DNA of 64,000 nt from Xenoacremonium recifei (taxonomy: Eukaryota > Ascomycota > Sordariomycetes > Hypocreales > Nectriaceae). The stretch covers positions 62,001-126,000 of the forward strand of contig WOFQ01000033.1 in assembly GCA_012184525.1 (NCBI GenBank), written 5' to 3'. The translations under genes were made by a program, and so were the position numbers. Shown one piece after another: positions 48,597 through 60,852 of this stretch (its first letter is position 1; the number at the start of each line of letters is the position of its first letter). Below the pieces are notes generated by a model that ran no database searches, was not told where the DNA came from, and saw only the letters and a list, made by a program, of their open reading frames with translations.

Positions 48597-51500
48597 AGTA
48601 GACCCCCTCACCTCATAGCCCAAGACTTCATTGGATCAACCCCGAGACGTAGAGGACCAGATTGTACATTGCGTAGACTTCTACTGGAGGGGGCTTGAAT
48701 ATAGAGTTTGATTTTACCATGATTTGACTCACCGTTTTGTGACTTGTTGATCGTGATCCTGCCGACCTCCTTTGAGCACCTGTCGGGTTGCTAATTTTTG
48801 AACCTCAAGACTGCCTTTATCCTCTATCAAAGATAACGCAGAATCCTTCGTTGAATACTCATACATGACTCAATCAACTCACCTACTAAACAAACTCGAA
48901 AGGATCAGCTGTTGAGTCACCTCGAATGAGAATTGCCGGCATACGAATAGTCTCATGTGAGAACAATCCCAATTCGCAACGCTGGAACCTGACTGGTCAA
49001 TTGAGGTAGCGGCTTGTAACCGAGGTTCCGTCTCCAATCGACCTCACCGAATGGAACCTTTTCCTCGTCGCTGCCTTGCGAAGACCCGTATCTCAGTTCA
49101 TGGCCTGGTCGAATAGCTAATTCATCGCTCCACCGAGTTAGGGGCGGAGGCCCGATCTCAATTCGGACCCAAGAAGCGCATCTGCAAAAAAAAAGACCTG
49201 GAGAAGATGCAAAGGGCCCCAAGCAGGTTGCCAAATAAAAGTCACCACGAGCCAATAGAACCGCAAGCGTATTCTCAAACTGCATACGTATCCCCCTGTG
49301 ATTGGAATACGGGTGCCTTGGTAGTTGCACCGGCCGAGACGTTAGATCTGAAGGGCTAGAACGGGGTCTTGGGCAGGCTGCTCGATAAAGCGGCCTGTGG
49401 TTGGCTGGAGGGCCACAACCCATGGAGTCCGTAGGGCTGAGGGCCGAGAAGGAGAGATTGCAGCCGGAGAATCAGAAGTGTCGGTTTGCGTGGATACATG
49501 CGTGGATACGTGTCACGGCGAGGACGATCCGCGGAGACGAGAACCAAATGGCGGCCGCCTGATGCGAATGATGCGCAAGCCTGAGGAGCGATATTCTCGA
49601 CGGCGTCGTCACAACGGCACATGCGGACAGAGGTGCAGAAGATAGGACCGGGATGCGGAGGGATCTTTTGGTTCTCGCGCGCGATTGCGTTCGAGTCAAA
49701 CTGCGCAATGCTCACACCCCTGGGCCAGCGGCAGCCCTACATGTGGATGCGGCCAGCCATCGACGGCGGACAATTGGCTCGACGAGGCCAGCAAGCTGCA
49801 TGCACATGAGCCCACGCAATGCATTCGTCGTCGAGGGGGGATGGCTGCAGGGCCAAGACTTGAGGTGCTGCCGAAGAGGGTGGGCAGATGACGACGAGTC
49901 GAGGTGAGGAACAGGCCAGTTGGCGACTTGGCAAACAGCGAATGCGACACGACACGACTCAACAGGAACGGCAGTCCGCGGGCGAGCGACCAGAGGGAGG
50001 AGGATCTGGAGACCCATCGATAGCCAGCGCTGCCGGTTGGCGAGAGACTCTGGCAAGGATTCTCGTAGGACTTTGCTGGTTGGGGGCCAAACACAACGCA
50101 ACGTCATTGGGTGTTCCGGATGTTTGTTGGTCACAGGACGGGTGTTCTTGTCTCGTCGGTTTGCGCCCTCGTCCGTCCGGGCTCCTCTGATTAGCAGCGA
50201 GCGTCCTGTCTCTCCGGGCTTAGTGCCGTGGAACATGTTTCTTGTGCAAGCGAGCGAAAGAGTCATCATTCCCGGGACAGCCACCGGAACCTGAAGCTGG
50301 TCTCGATCTGTCTTCAGCCGCAGGTCCTCTCGACGGCTGCAGCCCGCGCCGTGGCTCAGTCCTGCGACCGCATGCAAGTCCGGGGGGGAAGCATCTGCGG
50401 GCTGCGCATCCAAGCATCGTCAGAGGGCTGAGATGGAGGGTGGGGGAGCGACGAGAGAGGGCCACGGGCGGATTTCGAGCCGGCTGGCAGGGGTTCAGTC
50501 CGCAGTCTGTCATCGGGGCAGACCGGCCAGAACCAGCCAGTGGAGAGTAGCAGCAGCAAACAAAGGGACGGGCGAGACGGGGACGGGGATCGACCCAACG
50601 AGCCCCAGCGTGCCGCGACCCCTGCGCAAGGCGTTTCGATAGGCTCATGGCCGTGGTTGCGTTGCGTCTGGTCGCGAGGGCGCTGGGAGAGGAGCAGCGT
50701 GAGGAAACCCGTTGCAGTGCAGCACTGGCTCTGAGCTAGAGGCAAAAAGTGTAACGTCCTGGGTCTACGGTCATGGCCATGACAGAAGGTCCGGGATTGA
50801 TAGCACGACCCCCGTTGCGTTGCCAGTTGTCGCGGGCGGATGAGAGGGAGGGAGAAACGGAATACGGGATACGGGCATCGGAGTTAGGTTGGGGTTGGGA
50901 CCGGACGCTTTCTCATCTCGCGGATCAACTGGAAGCTTACCAAGCCGGGAGGGAAGTCGAGGCAGGCGCGAAAACAAACACAAGAAAGTTAAAATAAAAC
51001 ACAAAAAGCCCCCTAATGATGGCAGTTTCAGGGCCGCGACAGCGCAGTACGCAATAAGTCTCGGCAAACGGCCCTCTGTGATGCCCCAGAATGCAGCAGG
51101 TTGAAGCATTTCGAGCAACTCACAGCGCTGAGAATTCGTCTGCCTCTGCAAGCGTGCCCGAATGGGGCAGCAGAGCGAGGGCGCGCCTGGCCTGTGGGAG
51201 GAACGGTCGCAGGGCGGACTTGGCGGAGCCCCGCGAGTGGAAACCCTCCGAGGGTCGCGGGTGGTAGCAGCGAGACCTGGCGCCCTAGCAGACCCGCGCA
51301 GACTTGGGACGCCTCAACCGTGCCATCCGGGTCCCCTCCTGGGCGAGTCTGCGCCAAACGCCCTCGCACCGGTGTCGCCCGCCCCGTTGCTCCCGCCCAG
51401 CAGAGCCGCATCGCCTGTTAGTGCTCGAGGTACTGCACCGCCCACCGCTATATCGCCCGCGACCTCAGCAGGGATCCGCCTCCTCCGCACCGACTACGCC

Positions 51501-52504
51501 TCAACCATCAGCGCCCGCTAGCCGTGATTGGCTCCCCGTCCAGGCAGCAGCCCTCGGGGCTCCAGCCGTGGGCTGAGGCGCCTTCCCGGTTTCTAAGCAG
51601 CCGCTTGATTCAATTCAACTGTCGTGCCTCGTCCACCTCGACGTCGCCCAACTCTCCAACCTTTCCTCCTGTTTGCTTTCCTGAGGCCGCCGCCATTTCG
51701 CTCCCAGCGCATCGCCATCGCCATCATTTCGCTCGTCCCCGGCTAAACACTAGACTGCTGGACGCTTGAGGTCACCCCCTGGTTTCTGGTTCTCGTCCTG
51801 GTTTCCGGTCGCTCGCCCACCACTTCTCGCCGCTCTCCCTCAGTTCATATACGGGCTGTCCTGCGCCCCGTCTTTCTGCCCCGTTCCATTCGACTCTTCA
51901 GCATTGCATACACTTCATCGCTCGTCAACTTTGCTCTCGCGCTCCAACATCTTACGCGCGTTTTGTCGTCGTCGTCGTTGCGTCTACACCCTCTTCGCTT
52001 ATTATCGCAATCTGGACTCTTGCGCTGCGAATTCACTCGCCCGTGAACAGTCGTCGTGTTGCCGGTTCCCCGTGGTTCCATCGTCGTCGCTCAACGCCAC
52101 TGCTGACCACCCGTCGTCGCTGGCAAGATCGACACCTGGCTCGCACTCGGACAGCGTCGCCCTCTGGTACGGATTTCCTCTTTCTCCCCTGCCCTCTGCG
52201 TCCTTTTCCTCCATTCTCAAAACGCTCGCCCGAGCAAACACTGCCCCCGATCCCCTGGCATTGGCCAATCAACCAAAGCAGCCTCGCGCGACGTCTAGTC
52301 CTATCGCCCCCTCCCTCGCCGGTGTGGGAATTAGGGAACCTCGACGTCCAGGACTGTGACTCACCCTGCCGTCTCTTCCTAAACGTCTCGACCTTACATC
52401 ACATCACCCGCGCCAGAACATTTCAAACTAACTCTGGTTCTATCCAGGACAACCGTGGCCTCAAAGCAACTGTCCTGTCTTGTCCTGTCGTACCCCACCC
52501 AACC
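48597..52504. other. 3.9-kb gene-free block and long leader of the C2H2 gene
   Basis: No convincing gene. The stretch 49350-51500 is GC-rich, with many overlapping low-complexity frames on both strands; the longest (233 codons, minus, 49712-50413) starts with TTG and has no recognisable motif. From about 51500 to 52504 the strand is CT-rich, as in a long fungal 5' leader. The frame of the C2H2 gene stays open from 52043 but without an ATG until 52505. Confidence 0.6.
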
Positions 52505-54853
52505 ATGTCTGCCAACCCTCGTCGAAGGTCCCCGGTGACTCGTCCCGGCAGCGACGTCGACCATCTTTCACTTAATACCACGTCCCTCCGCAAGGGTGCG
52601 ACCTTTCATTCTCCTACTTCTCCCATCTCTTCGGCGTCGGACCTGACCTTCGTCCCTCCTCGTCTGTCTCGATCTCAGTCTCACATGGATGATGTCGTCG
52701 ATGCCAACCGTCGTCGCATTGCCTTGACCCTCAACGACATCGACGCGGTCCTCGACAAGACCGACGCTCTGTCTCTGTCGCCCAAGTCTCCCAAGAAGAA
52801 GGCGCTCCGTGACACCAGCCTTCCCGTTCCACGCGGCTTCCTCGACCTCCCCGTCGTCGACCCTGCCATGGCGAAGGAAGCTGAGAGGCGTGTCCTTCGC
52901 CCGCGCTCCGTTCGTCGGTCGCGGCACCATGCCTCCGATAGCGGGCTTGGTACCTCTGTCGCTTCCACAAACGAGAAGCAAGCCGTCGCTGCTGTCAAGA
53001 AGGAGACAAAGACAACCACCACGTCGTCTGCCATTACCCGCTCTGCGGCTGCTTCCAACATGGAGAAGCTTCCATCCCTCGGCCCCAAGGCGGTCAACCG
53101 CATTCACGAGCATGTGTTGCGGCCGCTGTTGGCCAAACCTACACTCAAAGACTTTGAGCCCGTCGTGCTTGATATTCCGCGGAAAATCCGATCGAAGGAC
53201 ATCATTTGCCTCCGAGATCTTGAGAAGACCTTGATCTTTATGGCACCGGTAAGTCAACTTTCGACTGATAATGGCGTTTGGGGAAATACTTATCGGATGT
53301 TGCGCGTAAAGGAGAGGACCAAAACCGCCGCTTTGTACCTCGACTTCTGCCTTACGTCAATCCGATGCATTCAAGCGACCGTCGAATATCTCAGCGACCG
53401 CGAGCAAACTCGACCAAATGATCGACCTTACACTAACGGATACTTCATCGACCTAAAGGACCAGATCCTTGAGTACGGACGACAACTCGCCGCTGCCAAG
53501 GATAAGAGCGGCGACACTGCTGACGACATGGATCTCGACATGTATGTTCCCAAGTTCATTCCACTGGACCAACCCGCTAACCCCCAACGAAGCGCTGATG
53601 AGATCAAACTCTACGGCGGCCTTGCTGAGAACGGACGCCCTGCTGAGCTCGTGCGCATCCGAAAAGACGGCACTGCCATTTCTATGGCCACCGGTAAGCC
53701 CGTTGAAGTTGAGGACGTACCCATGAAGATGAAGCGCTCCCTCAGCGAGCAGCGGGAAGACGACGAGGAGATCATGCGATCCATGGCCCGGCGCAAGAAG
53801 AACGCCACTCCTGAGGAGCTTGCTCCCAAGAAGTGCCGCGAGCCTGGTTGCAACAAGGAGTTCAAGCGTCCTTGCGACCTGACCAAGCATGAGAAGACTC
53901 ACTCGCGACCCTGGAAGTGCCCCGTTCCTACCTGCAAGTACCACGAGTACGGCTGGCCGACGGAGAAGGAGATGGACCGCCACCACAACGACAAGCACTC
54001 GTCTGCTCCCGAGATGTTCAACTGTCTCTTCTCTCCCTGCCCGTACAAGTCTAAGCGGGAATCCAACTGCAAACAGCACATGGAGAAGGCGCACGGCTGG
54101 ACGTATGTCCGAACCAAGACGAACGGCGGCAAGGGCAAGCTTCCTACCAAGCCGGCCAGCACTGTTCAGCAGACGCCTCCTCTGGGCAACATCTCTACTC
54201 CTTCCACTACTCCTGCCTACAGCGTTCCTACGCCTCCTCAGGACGCCATGCCCCAGTTCATGGCCAACGACTTCCCTCTCTACCAGAACGATTCGGATTG
54301 GTTTGCCGCCAACCCTCATCAGCCAGAAACCCTGGACCTGCTTGATCTTGGCATGGACAACACCTCTCCTTCTTCTGCTGCCTCCTACGAGCAGTTCCCG
54401 CCTTATCAGAACGGATCTGCCTTCATCATCCCTCATGATGAGGACATCTACGCCGCCCACATGCAGCTCCCCGCCCAGGTCATGCCCCAGGCTGACCAGT
54501 CGGCCATGTTCGGCAAGATAATGCCGCAGCAGATGCCAATCTACCAGGCACCTCAGCCATGCCCGCCTCCTGCTGCGCCTACGCACTTCTCGCCTGTTGG
54601 GCAGCAGAACGCCATGCTCTTCACTCCTAACTCCCTGCGAGACGTGGATGAGGGCTTTGACGAGTCTTACGTGGACGGTGCGGACTTCCAGCTCTTCCCC
54701 AACTCGATGGCTAAGGCGAATGAAATCCAGCCACTCTTCGGGGATATTCCCAACGAGATCCCAAGTGCCAACCTTGGCTTCTCGCAGACGTCTCAGATGG
54801 ACATGTTCCAGATGGACTGGTCCAACATGGATCTCCAGACTTTCCAAGAGTAG
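52505..54853 (+). CDS. C2H2 zinc-finger transcription factor
   Basis: Nuclear DNA-binding protein, 761 residues if a 63-base phase-0 intron (53249-53311, donor GTAAGT) is removed, 782 if it is retained. ATG 52505 is the first in frame. The N-terminal 180 residues are Ser/Pro-rich and disordered. A helical conserved block follows (VNRIHEHVLRPLLAKPTLKD, ALYLDFCLTSIRCIQATVEY, RPYTNGYFIDLKDQILEYGR). The zinc fingers lie at about residues 420-505: CREPGCNKEFKRP then CDLTKHEKTH (C-x4-C-x12-H-x3-H); CPVPTCKYHEYGWPTEKEMD then RHHNDKH; and CLFSPCPYKSKRESNCKQHM then EKAH, leading to GWTYVRTKTNGGKGK. The C-terminus is Pro/Gln-rich and acidic, as in activation domains. I do not know a gene name for it. 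Confidence 0.92.
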   Translation: MSANPRRRSPVTRPGSDVDHLSLNTTSLRKGATFHSPTSPISSASDLTFVPPRLSRSQSHMDDVVDANRRRIALTLNDIDAVLDKTDALSLSPKSPKKKALRDTSLPVPRGFLDLPVVDPAMAKEAERRVLRPRSVRRSRHHASDSGLGTSVASTNEKQAVAAVKKETKTTTTSSAITRSAAASNMEKLPSLGPKAVNRIHEHVLRPLLAKPTLKDFEPVVLDIPRKIRSKDIICLRDLEKTLIFMAPVSQLSTDNGVWGNTYRMLRVKERTKTAALYLDFCLTSIRCIQATVEYLSDREQTRPNDRPYTNGYFIDLKDQILEYGRQLAAAKDKSGDTADDMDLDMYVPKFIPLDQPANPQRSADEIKLYGGLAENGRPAELVRIRKDGTAISMATGKPVEVEDVPMKMKRSLSEQREDDEEIMRSMARRKKNATPEELAPKKCREPGCNKEFKRPCDLTKHEKTHSRPWKCPVPTCKYHEYGWPTEKEMDRHHNDKHSSAPEMFNCLFSPCPYKSKRESNCKQHMEKAHGWTYVRTKTNGGKGKLPTKPASTVQQTPPLGNISTPSTTPAYSVPTPPQDAMPQFMANDFPLYQNDSDWFAANPHQPETLDLLDLGMDNTSPSSAASYEQFPPYQNGSAFIIPHDEDIYAAHMQLPAQVMPQADQSAMFGKIMPQQMPIYQAPQPCPPPAAPTHFSPVGQQNAMLFTPNSLRDVDEGFDESYVDGADFQLFPNSMAKANEIQPLFGDIPNEIPSANLGFSQTSQMDMFQMDWSNMDLQTFQE

Positions 54854-55831
54854 AGCTCTGAAGTTGGGAACGAAGACCTGGTGGACTAAAAAGAATGAGA
54901 AGCACCCCGTCAAGATTGTACCACACCCAAAAGACGACATCTTTTCAGTTTATGAGATTACGAAGCACTGTTGAGGCACCCAGCGTGGGGCAAGTCCTCC
55001 TTCACTTCTTTTGGTTATGTAATAAGAACGAGCGCATGTACCTTTGCTATATTTGATCTGGTTTATTTGGTTGGACGCGTGATAGCAAAGGATGGAGAAC
55101 TTGCTTGGAGGAGATAGCTTGGCGAGAGGAACGGAGAAGCCAAATTGGTTATCGTGGTGCGCATTGCAGACTCGCGAGATCGTTTGATTTGTTTCCGCTG
55201 GAATAGATTTCCCCTCTCTTTCTCTTTGATAGGGAATAGAAAATACACCCTCATCAAGAACACAATCACTCATGGGCGCCCTTACCAACGTGACATGATT
55301 TGGGAATCGGATCGCTAGGCTGGAGATTCAAGCCTCGGTTCTGATAAGACAGCTCAGCTCCGGATCGTTTCCCATCCATAGCTCTCATCGATGACTCCTC
55401 GCCGAAATTAGTAGCCAATGAAGCTCAAGGGAGTTTGAAGGATCATCTGATTCGAGTCATTGGCTTGGCCCTCGTCGCCGATATCTGCGGGATACACAGT
55501 CAGAGTTCGATGGAAGCTAAACCGCCTTCCCTCAATCAAGATCAGCGTTCGAAGATTCTTGACGTCTCGATTTGGTACTATTCACAGCAAGTAAGCCCTC
55601 AAACATTACTTTAGGTAGCGCAGTCACAATAAAAAGGGAAACATTATATACCTAATAACTCATATCTGTAATGCCTACTCCGTAGGTTGTGATGCATTCT
55701 CTTCCTTGCGGGTGAGCCTGAGAGAGGCTGACATTAACAAGTGGGGCGGGCTTGACTGGAGCTCCCAGCAATACAGAATGCAAAATAAACCATCCATCTC
55801 CAACTGACTTCCCCGACAATCTCCTCGCAGC
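54854..55831. other. Spacer between C2H2 gene and asparagine-synthetase-like gene
   Basis: About 980 bases of 3' flank and promoter. A half copy of the 9-12 kb palindrome (CTACTCCGTAG) lies near 55676-55686. No gene is seen. Confidence 0.6.
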
Positions 55832-57659
55832 ATGTGCGGCATCCATGCTGCCATTGCGAGATCGGCCGATTACAGAATCTCCGATGATCTCCGACGGTGT
55901 CTCTGCAACCGAGGCCCCGACCATACAGCAACGGTGCATGCGCAAGTCGCGACAGGCACCGACGAGGACAGCTCCTTGTTCCTGACTTTGACCTCGACCG
56001 TTCTATCCCTCAGAGGAGACCATGTGGCTAAGCAACCGCTTGTCGATGGAGAGTCCGGCTCAGTCCTCTGCTGGAATGGCGAGGCCTGGAGGATACGCGG
56101 CGAGACCATCCAGGGAAATGATGCTGAGGCGGTGTTGACATTGCTGACGGCAGCCCGGCGCGAGAGCTCCAGTGCGGACGGGGTCTTAGAGGCTCTTCGT
56201 ACTATTGAGGGTCCGTTTGCCTTTATATATCTGGACAAGCCGGGGAAGCGCCTTTATTACGGACGTGACCGCCTTGGGCGGCGCTCATTGCTAGTGAAGC
56301 AAGGCTCCCCTTTCTTGCTCTGCAGCATCGCAGAGACACCGGTGGAAGGTTGGCGAGAGGTCGAAGCTGATGGCTGCTACGTTCTGCACTTGGAAGAGGC
56401 AGATCAAAGTGCAAGCCTGGAACCAGTGCGGTACGAATGGGATTCTGATGCTAGTCTGGTGAGTCTTGGGCGTGTTGCTGTTTCTGACTGAAAATCCTGC
56501 TACTTACCCGCTTAGGTGTCAAGCATTGGTGTGTTAAACGAGTCCTTGTCTCCAGAGGACTCATCTTCAGGTGATGCATTTAGGGCGGTGCAGGAGCTGC
56601 GCCGCAATCTCTGCGAATCTATGCGACTCCGTGTTCTCGACGTACCAATTCCACCCGGGGCCTCTTCCACGGATGCTCGAATTGCCGTGCTCTTCTCCGG
56701 CGGCTTGGATTGTACTGTTCTAGCGCGATTGTGTCATGACATCGTCCCATCGAATCAGTCCATTGACCTCATAAATGTGGCGTTTGAGAATCCTCGGATA
56801 GGGACCCAAAACCCGAACCTGTCCCAAGAAGAGCTTTACGAGAAGTGCCCTGATAGGTTGACTGGCCGGAGTTCTTTTGTTGAGCTCACCAAGGTTTGCT
56901 CTGGTCGGATATGGAAGTTCGTCACTGTGAGTATCATCTTGCACTTTTCTCGACATCCTCCAAGAACGATCATTGACGGATATCTTATAAGGTAAATGTG
57001 CCCTATAAAGAGACCCTGGAACATAGACCAGAGATAATACGCCTAATCCACCCTCACAACACTGAGATGGATTTGTCTATCGCATCTGCACTGTACTTTG
57101 CTGCCAGAGGAGTGGGAAGTAGCCAAAGTCAGCAGGTACCCGAACCCCGAGATTATAGCACGACAGCTCGTGTATTGCTCTCGGGCCTTGGTGCAGATGA
57201 GCTTTTTGGAGGTTATGGTCGACATGCAGTAGCCTACCAACGCCAGGGCTACCCAACCCTGATCGAGGAGCTGAAACTGGATGTCAGTCGATTAGGGAAG
57301 AGAAACCTCGGCCGAGATGATCGCGTGATGGCACATTGGGGACGGGAGGTACGGTTTCCATACCTCGACGAACGATTCGTCAAGTGGGCAATCGAGTTAC
57401 CGGTATGGGATAAATGCGACTTTGCAAGACCTAGCGACGACGTGATCTTGGATCCCGAGAAGCGCGTCTTGCGGCTCTTAGCTAAGGATCTTGGCATGGC
57501 ATTCACATCACGGGAAAAGAAGAGAGCGGTAAGTGATTTCTCTTCAGCCTTGAGTCGAGTTCAATTGTTGATGAGATTGAATAGATCCAATTCGGCGCAA
57601 GGACGGCAAAGATGGAAAGCGGAAAGGTCAAAGGCACCACCTTGATCTCACAATCATGA
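55832..57659 (+). CDS. Asparagine synthetase domain-containing protein (ASNSD1-like)
   Basis: Fuses a class II glutamine amidotransferase-like domain to an asparagine-synthetase-like domain. Exons 55832-56458, 56516-56926, 56992-57528 and 57585-57659 give 549 residues; introns are 56-65 bases. The protein begins MCGIHAAI, with Cys2 in the place of the Ntn nucleophile, followed by CNRGPDHT. The synthetase half has the PPi-loop motif LFSGGLDCTVLARL (about residue 270), then LLSGLGADELFGGYGRH (about 408) and GREVRFPYLDERFVKWA. The terminal exon gives KKRAIQFGARTAKMESGK, the usual end of the family. The spacing matches ASNSD1/YML096W-type proteins rather than true asparagine synthetase; its physiological reaction is not established. 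Confidence 0.92.
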
Positions 57660-58563
57660 TAGAACGAGCAAGTGCCCGATAGACGAGGAGCTTTCGACAG
57701 TGATGATACTCAGATACTTCTGAGCCCTTGCATTGGAATCCAGTGGCTTCTAGGCGCGTGTGAGTTTGCTCCAGAAGCTAACCCTCCGCCTGGATGACCG
57801 GGAATTTCCGCAACGTGGCGATGAAGTCGTAAAGGCAAGTCTGAGTCGAAGGCCATCCTCACGAGAAGCAACTGTAGTAGTATTTGCGAGCCGCCTTAAG
57901 CGGATTCTGAAGCAGCATAGATGCACCTGAGAATCAGGTCTCATTTTTTGGTACGGGCCGACTGAAACTCCCATGTGGTGTTTTGACACACAGGACGATC
58001 GCCTCCTCTCGAGAACTCACAAGTCAAACAGTGTGCCGCCCGTTAGAGAAGTGTTTGATCTGCAACCCTAGATCTCTGATGCTGGGGCACGGATTCCCCA
58101 TGCAACGGTTTCTAGCCCACGTTTTGATAAGCGTTTGCTGGTGCGACAGACCCTGGCCATTCCATATCGTGATCACCGCCTTGGCTGGCGGCGCATATCG
58201 GAGGCCTTTATAAGGCTGGGCTGGGCGCATCGCGCTCTCGTGCGGTTTCTTTCTCGGTTTCGCAGGTCTCCCTCGCGAGGCCGCTTACTTTCGTTGAATT
58301 GTGATGGTATCGCTGGGATAGGTTCTGTCAGTTGCGCGCTCTTTTTGGATCACTGGTGATCCCTTCATTTCTTGACCAAGTGGTTTGTTTATGCGACCAA
58401 ACGCGACGCATCGGATTCTCGCAAGTGATCGCATTGCATTGGATGGATAATGACGAACGGCTACGGCTATCCCTGGAGGAGTATCTTCAATAATCATCAC
58501 TTCATCGCGTACTCAGCTCTCAGCCTGGACTCGGAGCCAGACGCAGACACAGACAGACGGGCC
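57660..58563. other. Spacer upstream of the membrane-protein gene
   Basis: 900 bases, no gene seen. The frame of the next gene is open from ATG 58450, so 58450-58563 may be coding if that start is used. Confidence 0.55.
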
Positions 58564-59397
58564 ATGGCGCGAGGACACCGACCGCCGCCGCTGAACCTCA
58601 GCGTCGATTGCCGCCCAAAGACGCTGCCGCACATCTCGAGAACGCCCAGCTGGAGCAAAGACGTGCCTCTGCCTTCGCCGCGCATCGACGACAAGGGCCG
58701 CAGCACGAGGCCACGACGAGATGACCCCTTGGCCCGGACGCTGCGAATTGCCCGCGACTTTCTGCACATTGTGGCGTGTATGCTGCTGATCTTCGTGCTG
58801 GCCGTCTTCCTAGGCTACTATCCCGGCGCCGTGTCGTCGACCAACGGGTATGTATATGCACGAGACAGGTTCCTTTCTGACGAAGTTCTTGTAATAATAA
58901 CAAAGTCCCGCAGACCCCATTCAGTGCTACTCATCGTGGTATTGGCGGTGGATGTCGGGCTGGATTTTCGCTCCATCGGACTCTACGACAGGCCGTGGAC
59001 GTGTTGGCCCTTTCTTGCGCGGTCACTTGTCACTTTGGCATATGTCGGCGTTGTCGTGGCTTACCTCGCCGTGCGGCGTGTCTTCCCGGACGGCTATAGC
59101 TACTGGAACATCCCGTCGCGGTACTCGAGCGGTCCGGTGCTGGGCCTGCTCTGCGCCATTTTGTGAGTCCCTCTGTGCTGTGTAGTGGGAAATATGACAA
59201 CTGAGACGTTTTGCTGCAGGGCTTGGAACACGGTGCAGCTGGTGCTGATCCAGAGCGAGGTTCGTTGGGACGCCCTCCGGGGTCTTGGACTTGGACGCGG
59301 CGGTCAGACAGCCGCCACGAGGGCGCGGATCAGAGGACTTCCGGCGCTGGGATCTCGGCGGCCGCGCTGGCGACGCGATGCTGGAGCGCTGGTATAA
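58564..59397 (+). CDS. Small four-helix membrane protein of unknown function
   Basis: Exons 58564-58847, 58914-59162 and 59220-59397 give 236 residues. ATG 58564 has the better context (GCCATGGCG); ATG 58450 would add 38 residues. The N-terminal 60 residues are polar and basic. Four hydrophobic segments follow: IVACMLLIFVLAVFLGYY, SVLLIVVLAVDVGLDF, SLVTLAYVGVVVAYLAV and GPVLGLLCAILAWNTVQLVL (the last formed across intron 2). The C-terminus is Arg-rich (RARIRGLPALGSRRPRWRRD). The first intron (66 bases, donor GTATGT) is a multiple of three without a stop, so the unspliced form would also be open. The layout recalls fungal MARVEL-like four-helix proteins, but no signature proves it. Confidence 0.7.
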
Positions 59398-60852
59398 TGA
59401 AGGCGTGCGTCATGAGACAGGCTGCTAGGCGAGGGAAAGTCAGTCAGTCAGTGTCTTGCCCGCTGTGAGATTGTAGTTCAGTGGTGGTGTCTTACGCCCA
59501 GCAACTGAGACACGCAGGCTAGAGAGAATCAAGAAAGGCCTGCTGGCGCGGCTGGCACAGGACAGCAAAAGGGATTGATTGATTGCAAGAAAATGGGAAA
59601 TCCGATGTGTCGTTCTCGTTTCCCCCATGACATACGATGCCCGAAATGGGCGGCCCCCTGGCGGCTGGAGTCTCCCTTGCAGCACCAGTCCCGCGACGGC
59701 GCAAAGCCAGCCCGCACGGCTATGCAGCAGGGCGGGAACCGGTAAATCCGGGCTCTCGGCAGTGATGAGAAGGAGAGGTCACCTTTGAGCTGGGAATCGT
59801 TTGCGTCAATGGCGGTGGGTGATAGTTTTGGTGGTTGTGGTGGTGTTCTAGACTGAGACGCGGGCTGAGCCACGACTTGGCCGTTGACCCAGAATACGAG
59901 AATCACAAAACTTCTTTTTTTCTTTTACTCTTGAGACCTTGGCAAGACCAGGGAGACGGCTGAGCCAGTAGCCCTGCGTATAGTAAGTGGCACACGCAGC
60001 ATCATAGGCGCTCGTCTAATAGATGCCGGCTGCGCGACTGCTCCGAGCTGAGACATCCCTGGCCAAGCCCCACGAGAGAGTCAATTTGGACGTCTTGGGC
60101 TTTAAAAAGTAACGGAGGGATTGTCATGCATGGCAGATCTTTCCTATCCGGAGCGTCTCTAGTCAGGGGTTCACGTCGTTGACAAGCGTCCCTTGCAGTG
60201 ATGTGCTCGACCTTCCGACTGTGCGGGAGTCCGACGGCGACGACGATCGTCCGCCTTGCGTACTTGGCTTGCTCAATAGATGTGTCGATAGAGGCCAATA
60301 CTCTGCGTCATGGAGAGGAGAAGAGCGCGTCGAGTGACACCCGGTCAAGCCTCTCTCCCCCTCCCCCTCGCCCGTGCTCGCAGCAGCGTGATCTGTCAGT
60401 TCCGAGGGCTGGGCGGGCAATCTCTGAGGAGGGGGAAGGGTGGTCAGGATCCCTGGACAGCATCATTTGCGGCGGAGGGGAGGGGAGGCGTCGTTTGCTG
60501 TCTCACTCCCACCGCCTGCACTGCACGATGCGGCCAACCGGGATGCCGGACGTGATGGAGCTGCGGTGCGGAAGGAAATGAGACGCTTTGCTTTGCTTGC
60601 GTTGGATGGCGGCTAGCCGAGGGGAAGATGTCCGTTGGGAGAAGGAGGGGGAGGGCATCGTGAGGACTTGAATGTGTATATAAAGGACCTCTCCTCCCCG
60701 TCGTTTACACCACCATCCAGCAGCAAGCACTCCAAAGCATCAGCTCCAGCACAGTTCGCCCAAACCTTCCAGGTTCTCGTCTCTCGTTCCTCTCCCCAAC
60801 TCCATCCTGTCTTTACAGAAACCGTTCGCTTCTCAGCAACACCATCACCACC
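59398..60852. other. Promoter region of the secreted Cys-rich gene
   Basis: 1.45 kb with no gene. It contains a TATA box near 60677 (separate entry) and a CT-rich leader after it. Confidence 0.6.
60676..60684 (+). promoter_or_regulatory. Candidate TATA box
   Basis: GTATATAAA lies about 175 bases before ATG 60853. The leader between is CT/CA-rich and ends CACCACCATG. A clear TATA this far upstream suggests a strong, regulated promoter. Confidence 0.6.

Noticed and set aside
49712..50413. 233-codon minus-strand frame
   Set aside because: Begins with TTG and lies in a GC-rich block where several frames are open by chance.
53453..54940. 495-codon antisense frame over the C2H2 gene
   Set aside because: Same codon-bias effect; the zinc fingers on the plus strand are unmistakable.
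55832..57659. True asparagine synthetase
   Set aside because: Motif order and the C-terminal KKRAIQFG ending fit the ASNSD1-like family instead.
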